In this document: in pieces, positions 1-9,900 of the stretch
Layout of the letters: every line of letters starts with the position of its first letter
Numbering within the stretch: the stretch's first letter is position 1
Assembly: GCA_023417655.1 (NCBI GenBank)
Contig: JAEZFD010000004.1
Span: forward strand, 33,473 to 97,472
Direction: 5' to 3'
Source: Planctomycetota bacterium
GTDB taxonomy: Bacteria; Planctomycetota; Planctomycetia; Planctomycetales; Planctomycetaceae
DNA: 64,000 nt
Notes under the pieces: generated by a model
Seen by the model: only the letters and a program-made list of their open reading frames with translations
What the model was told of the DNA's origin: nothing
Databases searched by the model: none
Program-made: the position numbers and the translations under genes

Positions 1-1
1 G

Positions 2-568
2 AAGCGGGTGATTGTCAGCACCTATCAGGCGACCAGTGGTGCCGGCGTTCAGGGGACCGCTGACCTGATCGAAGGTTCCAAGGCCTATCTGTCCGGTCAG
101 GATTACAAGTACACCGTCTTCAAGCACCCGATTGCGTTCAATGCGATTCCGCAGATCGGAAGCGAGAAGGAAGCAGGTTACACGAGTGAAGAGATGAAGA
201 TGGTCTACGAGACTCGCAAGATTCTCGGAGACGATTCGATTCTCGTGAATCCGACCTGCGTGCGAATTCCGGTGGCGAATTGTCACAGTGAGACGATCAC
301 TGTCGAAACTGAGCGTCCAATCTCTCCGGAAGAAGCCCGTGAACTATTCTCGGCATTCCCGGGGATCAAAGTGGTTGATGACCTGAAGAATGGTCATTAT
401 CCGCTGCCGAGCCAGTGTGATGGGTCTGATCTGGTGTACATCGGCCGAATTCGCAAGGACATCTCCCACCCGAACGGCCTCTCGTTCTGGTGCGTCAGTG
501 ATAACCTGCGAAAAGGCGCGGCGACCAATGCCGTGCAGATTGCTGAACTGCTGGCCAAGCACATGTAG
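2..568 (+). CDS. asd: Aspartate-semialdehyde dehydrogenase, C-terminal part (5' end outside window)
   Basis: The reading frame is already open at the window edge and gives the last 188 residues of aspartate-semialdehyde dehydrogenase. This enzyme reduces aspartyl phosphate to the semialdehyde in lysine, threonine, methionine and diaminopimelate synthesis. The family's dimerisation/catalytic domain is recognisable: the segment GAGVQG after STYQA, and RIPVANCHSE, which carries the substrate-binding Arg and the catalytic His of the family. The catalytic Cys (in the SPNCTT-like motif) and the NADP-binding half must lie upstream of base 1 and cannot be checked. The gene ends at TAG 566-568 and is followed by a strong hairpin terminator, so it is the last gene of its transcript. 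Identification is secure; completeness is unknown. Confidence 0.93.
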   Translation, partial: KRVIVSTYQATSGAGVQGTADLIEGSKAYLSGQDYKYTVFKHPIAFNAIPQIGSEKEAGYTSEEMKMVYETRKILGDDSILVNPTCVRIPVANCHSETITVETERPISPEEARELFSAFPGIKVVDDLKNGHYPLPSQCDGSDLVYIGRIRKDISHPNGLSFWCVSDNLRKGAATNAVQIAELLAKHM

Positions 569-595
569 TTCGTGACATTGTTGAGCAACAAACGA

Positions 596-640
596 AACCG
601 CCGCGGTGTCTTCTCAGACTCGCGGCGGTTTTTGTTTTTT
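596..640 (+). terminator. Rho-independent terminator after asd
   Basis: A perfect 10-bp stem, AACCGCCGCG (596-605) with CGCGGCGGTT (621-630), is followed by TTTGTTTTTT. It lies 28 bases after the asd stop codon. The rdgB-like gene on the other strand ends at 660, so the hairpin may serve both. Confidence 0.9.
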
Positions 641-659
641 CGAGTGAAGATCGACGCAG

Positions 660-1289
660 CTATTCAGCAGGCGTCCCAGCAGACAGCACTTTCAGGAGTC
701 GGGGAATCAGTCGCTCGAATGCCCGGGCTCGATGGCTCAGATGCTGTTTCACAATGGCATCGAGTTCCCCGAAAGTTTTGTGATATTCCCGGAGTTCGAA
801 ATAAGGGTCATAGCCGAAGCCATTCGTCCCACGTGGGGACTGCGTAATGCGACCGCGACAGGTCGCTTCAACATTGAGTTGAATGACTCCGCCCGGATTT
901 GCAACAGCAACATGGCAGACATACTGGGCACCACGCTGTTCCTCTGGAACTCCCACTAATTCGGCAATCAGCTTGGCGTTGTTTGCTTCGTCGGTCGCTC
1001 CCTCGCCGCTGAATCGAGCAGAGTAAATCCCGGGAGCTCCTTTCAGAAAATCGACCTGCAATCCGCTGTCTTCGCCGATGGCCCAGTGCCCAACTTCCCG
1101 GGCTGTCTGCGACGCCTTTTTCTCGGCATTCTCGCGGAAGGAGTTTCCATCCTCGACAACGTCCTGTGCCTCGGGGAACTCTGCCACGGAGAGCAGCGGG
1201 ATCCCATAGGGGGCGAGCAGATCCCGAATTTCGCCGCTCTTTTTCTTGTTACGGCTGGCGAGAACAACAGTTGGAAACAAGGTGGTCAT
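660..1289 (-). CDS. rdgB: RdgB/HAM1 family non-canonical purine NTP pyrophosphatase
   Basis: The 209-residue protein matches the ITPase (HAM1/RdgB) family, which hydrolyses dITP, dXTP and XTP to monophosphates and keeps deaminated purines out of DNA. Visible signatures are ASRNKKKSGEI near residue 10 (the SxNxxK nucleotide-binding motif), SFRENAEKKA, GEDSGLQVDFLKGAPGIYSAR (the catalytic DSGL segment), GTNGFGYDP and the C-terminal SHRARA. The frame stays open upstream to 1664, but the extra 125 residues are Arg/Ser-rich with no family similarity. The ATG at 1289 puts the first beta strand (TVVLASRN) right at the N-terminus, as usual. No clear ribosome binding site precedes it. It is probably a housekeeping enzyme in the cytoplasm. 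Confidence 0.93.
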   Translation of the reverse strand: MTTLFPTVVLASRNKKKSGEIRDLLAPYGIPLLSVAEFPEAQDVVEDGNSFRENAEKKASQTAREVGHWAIGEDSGLQVDFLKGAPGIYSARFSGEGATDEANNAKLIAELVGVPEEQRGAQYVCHVAVANPGGVIQLNVEATCRGRITQSPRGTNGFGYDPYFELREYHKTFGELDAIVKQHLSHRARAFERLIPRLLKVLSAGTPAE

Positions 1290-1479
1290 CACTTTCGGAA
1301 CGGCTGAAAGATTCACTGGAGAGGTCGGGCGTGTCACCATCATGGGACACGTTCGGGCATTGATCCTTACAGAATCTATCTCAGCAGTAAGCGTCTGAAT
1401 ACTCCGCCGCAGGATTCCATGAGAGAAGAGACGGAGTGTTGAACTGACCGGATCGGGGCAGATAAGACAGCGATATGGC

Positions 1480-2529
1480 TTAGTTCGCGGTCTTGAGGAA
1501 GCCGTCGTCAGGAGGAATATAGGTGTAGGTTCCCTGATTCTGTTCGGCAATGTCCTTGAGAAGTGTCTCTCCCTGCCGATCGTTGAAGCCGATCGTATGA
1601 ATCGGGATCCCCTTCTTGTTCGCCTTTGCGGTGATTTCCACAACGCGCGAATCGAATGCACCATCTGTCAGAAAATAGATGGCGTCTGGCTCAAGACGCA
1701 GTGCCAGTTGGAGCGCTCCCTGGGGAATCGTCCGCTTTCCGATGGCTTCTGCCTGTGCCATCCATTTCAGGTAATGGTGTTTGCCTTCTTCATCGGCGGT
1801 GATGAGGAAATTGGCGGGCATCGGATAAGGGGTCTCACCAAAAAAGATGATGAAGAACCGGTCTTTGTCCGTCATCGCAGAGATCGTCTGCAGCAGTTCA
1901 TACTTCACTCGATTGAAGCGGGTGCGGAGGGGCCCTGGGTGAGGCATGTTCATGCTGCCTGAGGCATCCACGACGAAGACGATACTCTTGTATTTCTTGT
2001 TCAGACCGAAGAAGCGTCCTGATCCGCTACCGCTCCCATTTCCGTCTCCAGTTCCGGTCCCGGTGCCTGAACCTGTCCCGAATCCATTTCCAGCGCCTCT
2101 GCCTGATGACCGTCCAGACGGATTTCCACTGCGCTGGATTAATGCTCCTTCCGGAAGTTGATTCGCTGCGAGCAGGGCGGGAAATGATTCATCCACCTGG
2201 AGAGAGACGTTCGACTCTTGAGGAATCGTTGATTCTAAAGGAAATGTTTCTGAGTCGAGCGAGGTCGGAACAGCGGCATCGCCCCCCTCAAATCCTCCGG
2301 CGAGTTCGATTGAATCCTCCAAGCCGGGGAACTCCGACAGGACGGTATCGATCGCGTGAATCTGGACTCCTTCGAACTGCGGGGTGAGGGTCCCTGTCCG
2401 AATGAAGGCGGCGAGAACCCCGATGATTGAGAGATGAATCAGCAGGGAACCGAATACGGAGAACCCTTTGGACCAGCTTGCAGGCAAGGAGTCCGGGTCT
2501 TCCAGATCGGTGTTCCATGGCAGAATCAT
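1480..2529 (-). CDS. Membrane-anchored von Willebrand factor A domain protein
   Basis: The 349-residue protein has one membrane segment near residues 22-43, an acidic stretch (about 50-130), a Gly/Ser/Thr-rich low-complexity linker (about 135-171) and a C-terminal vWA domain (about 181-345). The metal-ion-dependent adhesion site is complete at its first element (DASGSM, D188-S190-S192), and LTDGAFDS supplies the later Asp. VWA domains bind protein partners through a metal ion; with one N-terminal helix the domain would sit on the far side of the membrane. Comparable TM-linker-vWA proteins are common in planctomycetes, but the ligand is not known. It is 190 bp from the rdgB start on the same strand, so co-transcription is possible. 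Confidence 0.85.
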   Translation of the reverse strand: MILPWNTDLEDPDSLPASWSKGFSVFGSLLIHLSIIGVLAAFIRTGTLTPQFEGVQIHAIDTVLSEFPGLEDSIELAGGFEGGDAAVPTSLDSETFPLESTIPQESNVSLQVDESFPALLAANQLPEGALIQRSGNPSGRSSGRGAGNGFGTGSGTGTGTGDGNGSGSGSGRFFGLNKKYKSIVFVVDASGSMNMPHPGPLRTRFNRVKYELLQTISAMTDKDRFFIIFFGETPYPMPANFLITADEEGKHHYLKWMAQAEAIGKRTIPQGALQLALRLEPDAIYFLTDGAFDSRVVEITAKANKKGIPIHTIGFNDRQGETLLKDIAEQNQGTYTYIPPDDGFLKTAN

Positions 2530-2816
2530 CGGGAGCTTCCGCCTCTTGGCAAGATGGCCGGCGGCACCACCTTCGGCAGAACCAGTTTCAGTTCGGAGCT
2601 GGACATCGGCAGATCTCTTGGGCCACTCGTCCGTATCGCGGAGCCGAGCAGCTTTTCAGGCATTCAGGCGATGTTGGATAAGAAACGCACCCGATATGAA
2701 CATTCAACAGGTGAATCGGGTCTCACTTTTGGGGACGCTTCTGATGGGAGATTTCTGTCGCCTCCAATGATATGGTCTTTGTATCGGTCAGGTGAAAGAA
2801 TTCAGTTTCAGATTTA

Positions 2817-3245
2817 TTGAAAGACGCCACCATGTCCGCAGATACCAAGTCATCAAAGCCCATTCTGTACTTTGACGGAGTTTGCGGATTCTGTAACGGA
2901 ATGGTGAATCTGGTGATGTCGCTTGATCGAGAGCATCGAATTCGTTTCGCTCCCTTGCAGGGGGAGACGGCCCGCCGACTGCTGGGAGAAGATCAATCGC
3001 AAGACCTCAGCAGTATTGTCTTTACGCGGAACGGGAAGAATTACAGACTGTCAGCTGCGTCCATCAGAATCCTCTGGGAGCTGGGAGGCCTCTGGTCTGT
3101 GCTGGGAACAATGATGTGGCTGGTTCCCAAGCCTTTGAGGGATTTCGGCTATTTTCTCTTCTCCAAAGTCCGCTATCGCATTGCCGGTCGATCAGAATCC
3201 TGCCGAATGCCGCAGCCCGGCGAAGAGGAACTTATCCTTCCCTGA
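2817..3245 (+). CDS. DCC family thiol-disulfide oxidoreductase-like protein (YuxK/DUF393)
   Basis: The protein of 142 residues begins its domain with LYFDGVCGFCNG (about residues 17-28), the DxxCxxC signature that names the DCC (DUF393, YuxK) family. Members have a thioredoxin-like fold and are assumed to be thiol-disulfide oxidoreductases; substrates are not established. The C-terminal half holds the family's conserved WLVPKPLRDFGY and FSKVRYRI segments. Met1 (2817) and Met6 (2832) are both possible starts and neither has a convincing ribosome binding site. It stands alone, with a vWA gene facing away on one side. Confidence 0.88.
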   Translation: MKDATMSADTKSSKPILYFDGVCGFCNGMVNLVMSLDREHRIRFAPLQGETARRLLGEDQSQDLSSIVFTRNGKNYRLSAASIRILWELGGLWSVLGTMMWLVPKPLRDFGYFLFSKVRYRIAGRSESCRMPQPGEEELILP

Positions 3246-3475
3246 GCGTCAGTGCAGTGAAGTTTTGCTGCCGGCCTTCAACTCATTGCTGGGGCGGATG
3301 TTGCGGAACTTTCTCTCTGGTTCGTCGGAGCAGCCGAAAATTGGTGTCATCGCTGGGATGATTTCGGGAATTTTCGGCTGAGTCTGACCAATCGGGCAGA
3401 ATCGACGCCGGTCAGGTGCAAGAATAGGGGAGACACCCCGGGGCGTATGGGGGCAAAAGAATTCCGGAGGCTGAG

Positions 3476-4411
3476 ATGTCGAGCGCTGAAACGTCAGATT
3501 CTTTCCCTGTGTTGGAAGAGGCGTTTCCTGTCGCGGCCGACGGCATTCGACTTTATCGAGTCCTGGAACAACCACAGACCCCTTCCGCTGTCGTTCTCCT
3601 GACACATGGACTGGGTGAACACAGCGCCCGGTATGGTCATGTGATTCATGCTTTGAAATCAGCCAACGTTGCAGTCGTTCGTTATGACTTGCGGGGCCAT
3701 GGACGATCCGATGGCCCTCGAGGACACGCCTCGGGCTATGGCGTTTTCCTGAACGATCAGACTCAGATGCTCGAATGGACCCGGGCGCGGTTTTCCGGGC
3801 TGCCGCTTTTCCTGTATGGACATAGTCTGGGCGGAAATCTGGTGGCAAACTGGATTCTCCGTCATCCGGAAGAGTCATCGGCTGTCACCGGTGCGGTCCT
3901 CTCATCGCCTTGGTTCCGACTGACTCAAAATCCCACGCCTGTGAAAGTAGCCGCGATCAAAACGCTCGCCACACTCTGGCCGAACTTCCCGATTCCGGCA
4001 GGGTTTCGTCCCAAGCGTCTGATGAGAAATGAACAGGCGATTGAAGTCTATGAAAATGATCCATTGATTCATCGGCGCGTCTCGGCTCGACTGGTCGGGC
4101 AAGCGTATGATGCTGGCTTCTGGGCGCTTTCGCAGGCCGAGCAATTCAGCAAGCCAAATCTTTGTCTCCACGGGGGAGCGGACAGCATTACGGATCCGAA
4201 TGCGACAGTTGAATTTAGCAGTCGCGCTCCCAATTCCGTGATGCACCTGTTCCCCAATCTGGTTCACGAGCCACATAACGAACCCGAATGGAGAGAGGTG
4301 GTGGCTCTGATCCGTGACTGGGTGTTGGATCAAAGCTCTTCAAATGAATCGCAATTAAGTAATGGGCAGGTGAACGCTGCGAGATCTGAGAAGACGTCCG
4401 TGGGTGATTGA
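3476..4411 (+). CDS. Alpha/beta hydrolase, monoacylglycerol lipase/lysophospholipase type
   Basis: The 311-residue protein has the serine aminopeptidase/MGL-type (Hydrolase_4) fold. THGLGEHSARYGHV (about residues 43-56) is the oxyanion-hole region, YDLRGHGRSDGPRGH the next hallmark, and GHSLGGN places the nucleophile at about Ser117. GGADSITDPNAT and VHEPHNEPE carry the likely catalytic Asp and His near the C-terminus. The family splits monoacylglycerols, lysophospholipids or related esters. There is no signal peptide, so it should act in the cytoplasm. The last 25 or so residues are polar and not part of the fold. Confidence 0.88.
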   Translation: MSSAETSDSFPVLEEAFPVAADGIRLYRVLEQPQTPSAVVLLTHGLGEHSARYGHVIHALKSANVAVVRYDLRGHGRSDGPRGHASGYGVFLNDQTQMLEWTRARFSGLPLFLYGHSLGGNLVANWILRHPEESSAVTGAVLSSPWFRLTQNPTPVKVAAIKTLATLWPNFPIPAGFRPKRLMRNEQAIEVYENDPLIHRRVSARLVGQAYDAGFWALSQAEQFSKPNLCLHGGADSITDPNATVEFSSRAPNSVMHLFPNLVHEPHNEPEWREVVALIRDWVLDQSSSNESQLSNGQVNAARSEKTSVGD

Positions 4412-4547
4412 ATCGGTCTCCGATCCAACTCTGGAGAGACTGTCAGAGGCGAGGCTGCCAGGCGGCTGGATGATTCTGTGTGAGATCCTAAGATGCATCG
4501 GCCTGTTCCGGGCTTAAGGTCTCCTGTTTCAGCAATAATTCAAGCGT

Positions 4548-5372
4548 ATGCCTTTCATCCCTGTTGAATCACTGGACGATCCTCGACTCGAGCCCTATCG
4601 CAACCTGAAGAAGACAAATCTGACGCGGTGGTCAGGGGTGTTCATTGCGGAAGGGATTCGGCTGGTCGAGCGACTGATTCAGAGTGACTTCCAGATTGCG
4701 TCTGTACTGACGGCCGAATCCCATCTCCGGCGAGTTCCGGAGACACTGCCTGAAGAGATCCCTGTCTTTGTGGCTCCGCTCCCCATTGTTGAGCAGCTCG
4801 TCGGATACCAGTTTCATAATGGCATGCTGGCCTGCGGGTACCGAAAGACCCCTCCTGCTCTGGCAGAGTGGCTACCCCTGAGTGAGGCTCCTCGACTCAT
4901 CGTCGGGTGCCCGCGAACGGCAGACCCCGACAATCTGGGGACGATCATTCGCATCTCGGCGGCTTTCGGAGCCGACGGACTCCTTGTTGGAACCGCCAGT
5001 GCAGATCCTTTCTCACGGAGAACACTGCGGATCTCGATGGGGAATGCTTTCCTGATGCCGATCCGTGAAACCACGACCTTTGAAGAGGATCTGCAGTTAT
5101 TGCAGAAGGAGATGGGCTATCAGGTCGTTGCCAGCCTGCTCGATCCGCAGGCGATCCCTTTGGCCAGGATGTCCCGGCCTCAACGGATGGTGCTGCTGCT
5201 CGGGAACGAAGCTGACGGCCTGCCGGAATCGATCTCGTCGCTCGCCGATCAGAAAGTCGTGATCCCGATGGCGGATCAGATTGACTCACTGAACGTCGGG
5301 ATCGCGGCGGGAATTATGCTGCATCACTTCACACAGGTAGCCCCGGCGGGCGACGTTGCTGTGAGAAAATGA
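4548..5372 (+). CDS. TrmH/SpoU family RNA 2'-O-methyltransferase
   Basis: The 274-residue protein has an N-terminal RNA-substrate-binding region (FIAEGIRLVERLI, about residues 32-44) and a C-terminal SPOUT methyltransferase domain. All three SPOUT motifs are visible: NLGTIIRIS (motif 1, catalytic Arg), LLLGNEADGLP (motif 2) and IPMADQIDSLNVGIAAGI (motif 3), which form the trefoil knot that binds S-adenosylmethionine. It methylates a ribose 2'-OH in rRNA or tRNA; the target base cannot be predicted. It ends 9 bases before the end of the FHA gene on the other strand. Confidence 0.9.
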   Translation: MPFIPVESLDDPRLEPYRNLKKTNLTRWSGVFIAEGIRLVERLIQSDFQIASVLTAESHLRRVPETLPEEIPVFVAPLPIVEQLVGYQFHNGMLACGYRKTPPALAEWLPLSEAPRLIVGCPRTADPDNLGTIIRISAAFGADGLLVGTASADPFSRRTLRISMGNAFLMPIRETTTFEEDLQLLQKEMGYQVVASLLDPQAIPLARMSRPQRMVLLLGNEADGLPESISSLADQKVVIPMADQIDSLNVGIAAGIMLHHFTQVAPAGDVAVRK

Positions 5373-5381
5373 GGCAGCGGC

Positions 5382-6038
5382 TCAGGCAGTCTTCTTCAGA
5401 CCAGATTCAGTTTCGAGCGTTGACGCCGGCGAATCGATGCCCAGTTGTTCCATCAGTTCGAGCTGGGAGATTGACAGGGCTGATGTCAGTGGAGTCACAG
5501 TGGGAACTGTTTCAGCGGTTGAGGGGCTGCTCGACTGTCGGGCGGCCTCCAGCAATGCGTTCGCCCCCTGAAGTTTCCGACGCTCTAGTTCCTGAAGCTC
5601 GTCCAACTCACTGACGAGGGCATGAATCAGTTCGGCGGGAGAGGGCTCTTTCGAAGTCTCATCAGCTGCTAACGGAGTCGCAGGTGCAGCAGCGACTGGA
5701 GCAGGGGACGATGAAGCAACAGGAAGATCGGCACGGGCGACGGAGAAGACGAAAGTTCCGATTTCGATCACATCGCCGCGTTTCAGTTCTCCTTCGCGAA
5801 CCTGCTGTCCGTTGACCAGCAACGGCGGATCCTGAACGAGTGCGTCGATCCAGAGATGGTCGCTCTGACGCACAATGATGCTGTGCAGGATCGGCATGGA
5901 TCCACCCAGTTGCAGGTGGCAGTTGCTGCCTGCCCCAATCAGGAAGCGTTCCTCGTTCAATGGACGGAGTGGGTACCGGGAACGACCACGCTCGATGACG
6001 AGTGAAAACTGCGGCTGGGTGACGGAGTTCAATTCCAT
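5382..6038 (-). CDS. FHA domain protein with C-terminal coiled segment
   Basis: The protein (218 residues from this start) carries a forkhead-associated domain at about residues 10-105: FLIGAGSNCHLQL and ILHSIIVRQ correspond to the phosphothreonine-binding GR..H..L and SxxHa loops, although the usual Arg after the Gly is Ala here, so phosphopeptide binding is not certain. An Ala/Pro-rich linker follows, then a charged helix (PAELIHALVSELDELQELER). FHA domains read Ser/Thr kinase signalling, which is abundant in planctomycetes. An upstream in-frame ATG at 6098 would add 20 Arg-rich residues; 6038 was preferred because the FHA strand begins soon after it. Confidence 0.8.
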   Translation of the reverse strand: MELNSVTQPQFSLVIERGRSRYPLRPLNEERFLIGAGSNCHLQLGGSMPILHSIIVRQSDHLWIDALVQDPPLLVNGQQVREGELKRGDVIEIGTFVFSVARADLPVASSSPAPVAAAPATPLAADETSKEPSPAELIHALVSELDELQELERRKLQGANALLEAARQSSSPSTAETVPTVTPLTSALSISQLELMEQLGIDSPASTLETESGLKKTA

Positions 6039-6140
6039 CCTGACGTCCCTGACTGTGAGGGGCCTTCCGTGATCCTTGCGGCGGCGGATCAGGAGCATCT
6101 GTCACGGGCGAATGACCATGCAGGGCGGATTATGAACCGG

Positions 6141-6425
6141 TTACCCTGTTCTCCGCGGTGGAGTCATGTCTTGGTCGATCAGATCTGCTGATGTCGCTGA
6201 GGCAAGGAGTTGTCGCCTGCGAAGAGTGACCTGCCTCTGTCCCGCAATGCTGGTCGCGAGGGTCAGGACAGGGGGCAATACTCCGCAAGTGCCAATCCAT
6301 TCCTCCTTTCCATCGGCATGCCGGAGCAGGTAATCCACGAGAAAATCGTGTCTCACGCGACGTGACCGCCCAAAATGACGGGTTCTTGCCGATTTGGCGC
6401 TCTGGAGTTGAAACGGGACCGGCAT
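6141..6425 (-). CDS. Small hypothetical protein, uncertain
   Basis: A possible 94-residue protein. Its middle (about residues 20-60, with HDFLVDYLLRHADGKEEWIGTCG and a following apolar stretch) looks like folded protein, somewhat like DUF3592-type membrane-associated beta proteins, while both ends are Arg-rich and unconvincing. It begins 42 bases after the stop of the small membrane protein at 6468-6713, in the same strand and frame. The pair could be a two-gene unit or one broken gene. No function is proposed. Confidence 0.35.
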   Translation of the reverse strand: MPVPFQLQSAKSARTRHFGRSRRVRHDFLVDYLLRHADGKEEWIGTCGVLPPVLTLATSIAGQRQVTLRRRQLLASATSADLIDQDMTPPRRTG

Positions 6426-6467
6426 GAACCTCCCAGATTGCCCGGCGCCCTGTTTGGGTTTCCGGAC

Positions 6468-6713
6468 TCAGGAGCGGGGAAGGGCAACGGCGTACAGCAT
6501 GGTCACGCCTCCTAGTCCCATCAGCGTAAATGGGATCCATTCCGGCGGATGAACGTGTCTGCGACCCTCGGAATCGACCTGCGTCAGCAGATTCAACAGA
6601 AATGCTGGTTCACCGGGGACCCGAGATGACAGCTGGACATCGTCGACGAACAGGCAGCCGGCGCCACAGAGGACGACATAGAGTCCTGCGGAGAGGAAAG
6701 CCGCCCGAATCAT
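6468..6713 (-). CDS. Small hypothetical membrane protein
   Basis: The 81-residue product has two clear membrane segments, about residues 3-24 (AFLSAGLYVVLCGAGCLFV) and 60-79 (FTLMGLGGVTMLYAVAL), separated by a polar loop. The first could alternatively be a lipoprotein-like signal, with Cys near GAGC. No family is recognised. It lies between a 1066-residue membrane protein gene and the FHA gene, all on the minus strand; the gap to the upstream gene is 263 bp. Confidence 0.55.
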   Translation of the reverse strand: MIRAAFLSAGLYVVLCGAGCLFVDDVQLSSRVPGEPAFLLNLLTQVDSEGRRHVHPPEWIPFTLMGLGGVTMLYAVALPRS

Positions 6714-6976
6714 GGAAGAAATCTCATCAATGTCTGTGACGGGCAGGTCACCACTCAGCTTCAGGAGTTAGTCCCGAAGTTCGGTGCAGCGAAATCCTGC
6801 GTCACTCCACAGGTCGAAGGAGTGCAGTCGACAGCGCAGCAGGGGTGCTAATGAAGTCGACCGCCTGTGGAGTTTCGCTGCAGCTGTCGCCTTCACTATC
6901 GGCAAATTCCGCTGCTGCCGAGAGCGGGAAACTCTCGAAGTCGACGTTTCACTCTCCTCGCAGTACAGGACATCAA

Positions 6977-9900
6977 TCAGCTGGAGCCTGCTGTCTGCGG
7001 GGAGTTTGGCGTCATGGTCAGGTCTGTCGGTGATGGGACATCAGGGTTGGGTGTCCAGAGTTCCACCCAGGTCGACCAAAGGAATGGAGGTCGAATCTGG
7101 ACCGGGAGGTCTCCGGCGGCCTTCTGAACGCCCGCCCTTTGAAAGAGACCGGAAATAGCGACATTCAGATGCGCGAGCACAGTCGGAGTCAATTCCTGTG
7201 TCATCTGGTGGAGTCGGCAGTTGGCGCTTAGTTCGCCATTCTCAAATTCCCAGGTCATTCGGCCTGTTCGCTCAGGGTTGTCGCGATCTGCGAGATCCAC
7301 ATCGATGCGGTTTGTGCTGCTGCGGACGCTCGTGACGGTCCATCGGCAGGGGACGATCTGCTCCCCTTCTTCAAGAAGATGAATGAGTTCCCGTTCGACA
7401 AAATGCCGGACGGACTCTTCCACATGCAGAATCGCTCCCCACTTTCGCAAGACCCAGTTCGCGTCGACGTGGTTCACCTTGCGGGCTTCTCGACGTAATG
7501 CCGCGAATGCCTTTGGCAAAGTCCCCGAGTGAAATCCTGGGCGAAGCAACTGCAGCATGGTCTCGCCGTGATGTCCGATCGACTCTTTGCCGAGACGCGT
7601 TTGTCGGTTGGCCGCGTAGAGCCGCCAGTTCTCTTTGAGTTCCCAGACGAGGAAGCCGAAGACCCCCGGGATCAGCCAGATGGTTGTCCAGACGACGGTA
7701 TTGGCCTGAGTCTTTCCGAGATAGGGCGTCAGCTCGCGCACGAGAATCGGAAATGTGGGCAGGATCACCTTGTGTGAGACGGTGACGACCGGGAAGTGTT
7801 TGATCGGGTTGATCTGCGGTTCCACCAGCAGGGTGAAGACGAAGACCACGATGTAGGAAACCAGAAACCAGACAACTCCTCCCGCCAGCTTCACGGACTG
7901 AGAAAAGAAATTGTCTCCCGCCCGAAATCTGAGGAACTCGTCGACCTGATAAATGAGTCGCTCGAGGTTGACCAGGAGGCTGTCGAACAGATCGATGATC
8001 CATTGAATGACCGCCGAGAAGACGTTGATCTTCAGCTCGTGCCAGGTCTTCATCAGCAGGTCAAACGCTAGCTCGGAGAGATGTCGACCGAGCGGCGATG
8101 TTAAAAACAGTGCGATGACCAGATAGAGCTCCAGCACGAACCGCCATGTCCACTCAAACTGAAAGAGTGTTGCAGGAATCCAAAGCAGAAGAATGCAGAC
8201 GGCGGGTTCCAGCAGATAGTCTCTGATGACCTGAAAGGCCCGACTATGGAGAGCACGCTGAACGTATTCTGAGTTAATCAGGACCGATGGGATGTCAACG
8301 AAGACGGTCCAGATCCCCTGCCAGAGCCGACGGAAAACCAGTCGATTCCATTGTCGGAATGCCGGTTGATGAATGAGGAGTGATGCCCAGCTTCCGAGCA
8401 GGAGGACACTCGCCATCAGGGTATAGCCGGAGAGGTGAGTACTCGCGGCTGCGGAATGAGCGTGTTCTTCCAGACCGGGACTCGGTGAGGGTCCCGTGTC
8501 GACGAACATCGCCAGCATGTGTTCCAGAAACACAATGGTGAGGTACGCACCACCAAAGGGAATGAAGACATGCTTTGTGAGAAACCTCCCCGTCCTCGTT
8601 CCGAAGAACAGCGAACTGAGAGTCTGCGGCCACCGCTGGTAGATGGCACCACTCCGGTAGACGCCATCGAGTTTCATGTCGAAGCGACGGTCTGCCCGCA
8701 GCAGCCCGTCGCCCCGAGCAACTTCACCAATGGAGGTCACATCAGGCAGTTTGAGGTCATTCTTGGAGAGCGTGTCACGCAGCTCTGACATGCTGAAATA
8801 GCTGCGCTCCACCACCTTGTCGAGCAGTTCCTCAACAACTTTTCTCCAGGCCACCTGTTCCGGAATGTTATGGGGAACGAGTCCTACACTCGTCAGCACT
8901 TCCTGAATGATGTTTCTCAGGCGATTGCGGGAGCGGCTTTCAATTCGCGGGGAGACATTGTTCAGCAGATTCATCAGCCGGGCCCGTTCGACCGCATCAA
9001 CGCGTGCGACGGCAATTCGGCGGCGAATCGTCTTCAGATGACGCAACGTCAATGCGTCCTGCATGAGTGGGAGTGGGCGTCGAATTGGCCGCTCGCCAAG
9101 CGTGCGAATCCAGTCGATCAGGTCGAGCCGATAGACTCCACGTTCCTGCTCCAGGCAGACCTTCTGCAGGTCATAAAGGAGACGGGCTTCATTGGACCAG
9201 AAGCCCTCAGAGGCGGGTTGAAGCAGCGGAAGCAATGCTTCTGTCCACTGATTGGCTTCTTCAGGCTGCAGTTGAAGCACGGCCTGCAGGCGTCGTGTCA
9301 GGTGGTGTAGTTCGCCTGATGCAGCCGCGATTGCTTCGGCTTCATAACCGATAGGCGCCCGGCGAGCAGCCCGAATGTGGGAGAGAGCTGCTTTGACGCA
9401 ATTGCCTGCGGCGGAGACCCGTTCTGCCTTTGCTTGCAGAAGTCGGAATTGCGCCAGTGAAAGCAGCGTCTTGCGATGAGGGTGCTCAGGAATGCTCTCT
9501 GGAGCGATTTCCTGATCCACTTGACGATCTGCAACGACCAGGCTGGGGAACTCCCGCAGTCGTTCAAATCGGGTGAAGTGATCACAATCCTGATGCAGGA
9601 TCTCGTCCACTTCTTCCCAGTCTCGCAGGCTCGGGAAATAGAGCCGGACCTCGTGCGGGGCGAAGTATCGCAGTTCCAAATAGAGGGCCGCGAATTCGAT
9701 GTAGGTTTCGAGGTCGCTGGGCCCTGGAAAGAGATAATCATCGCGGACCAGCACATCCCGGATTTCCGCGAACTCGATTGCGCCTAGTTGCTCGCGCCGC
9801 CGCTGTGCCCAAGCCTCACCCAAGCCGTTACGGGCGACGAGATTCTCCAGCTCGAGATGAATGGAGGCATGAAAGAGACGACGATGGTAATCCGCCGCAA

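Noticed and set aside
1290..1664. N-terminal extension of the rdgB frame
   Set aside because: 125 extra codons are Arg/Ser-rich with no relation to the family, and the family start fits ATG 1289.
3249..3878. 209-codon minus-strand frame across the start of the alpha/beta hydrolase
   Set aside because: The plus-strand gene has complete hydrolase motifs; the opposite frame has none.
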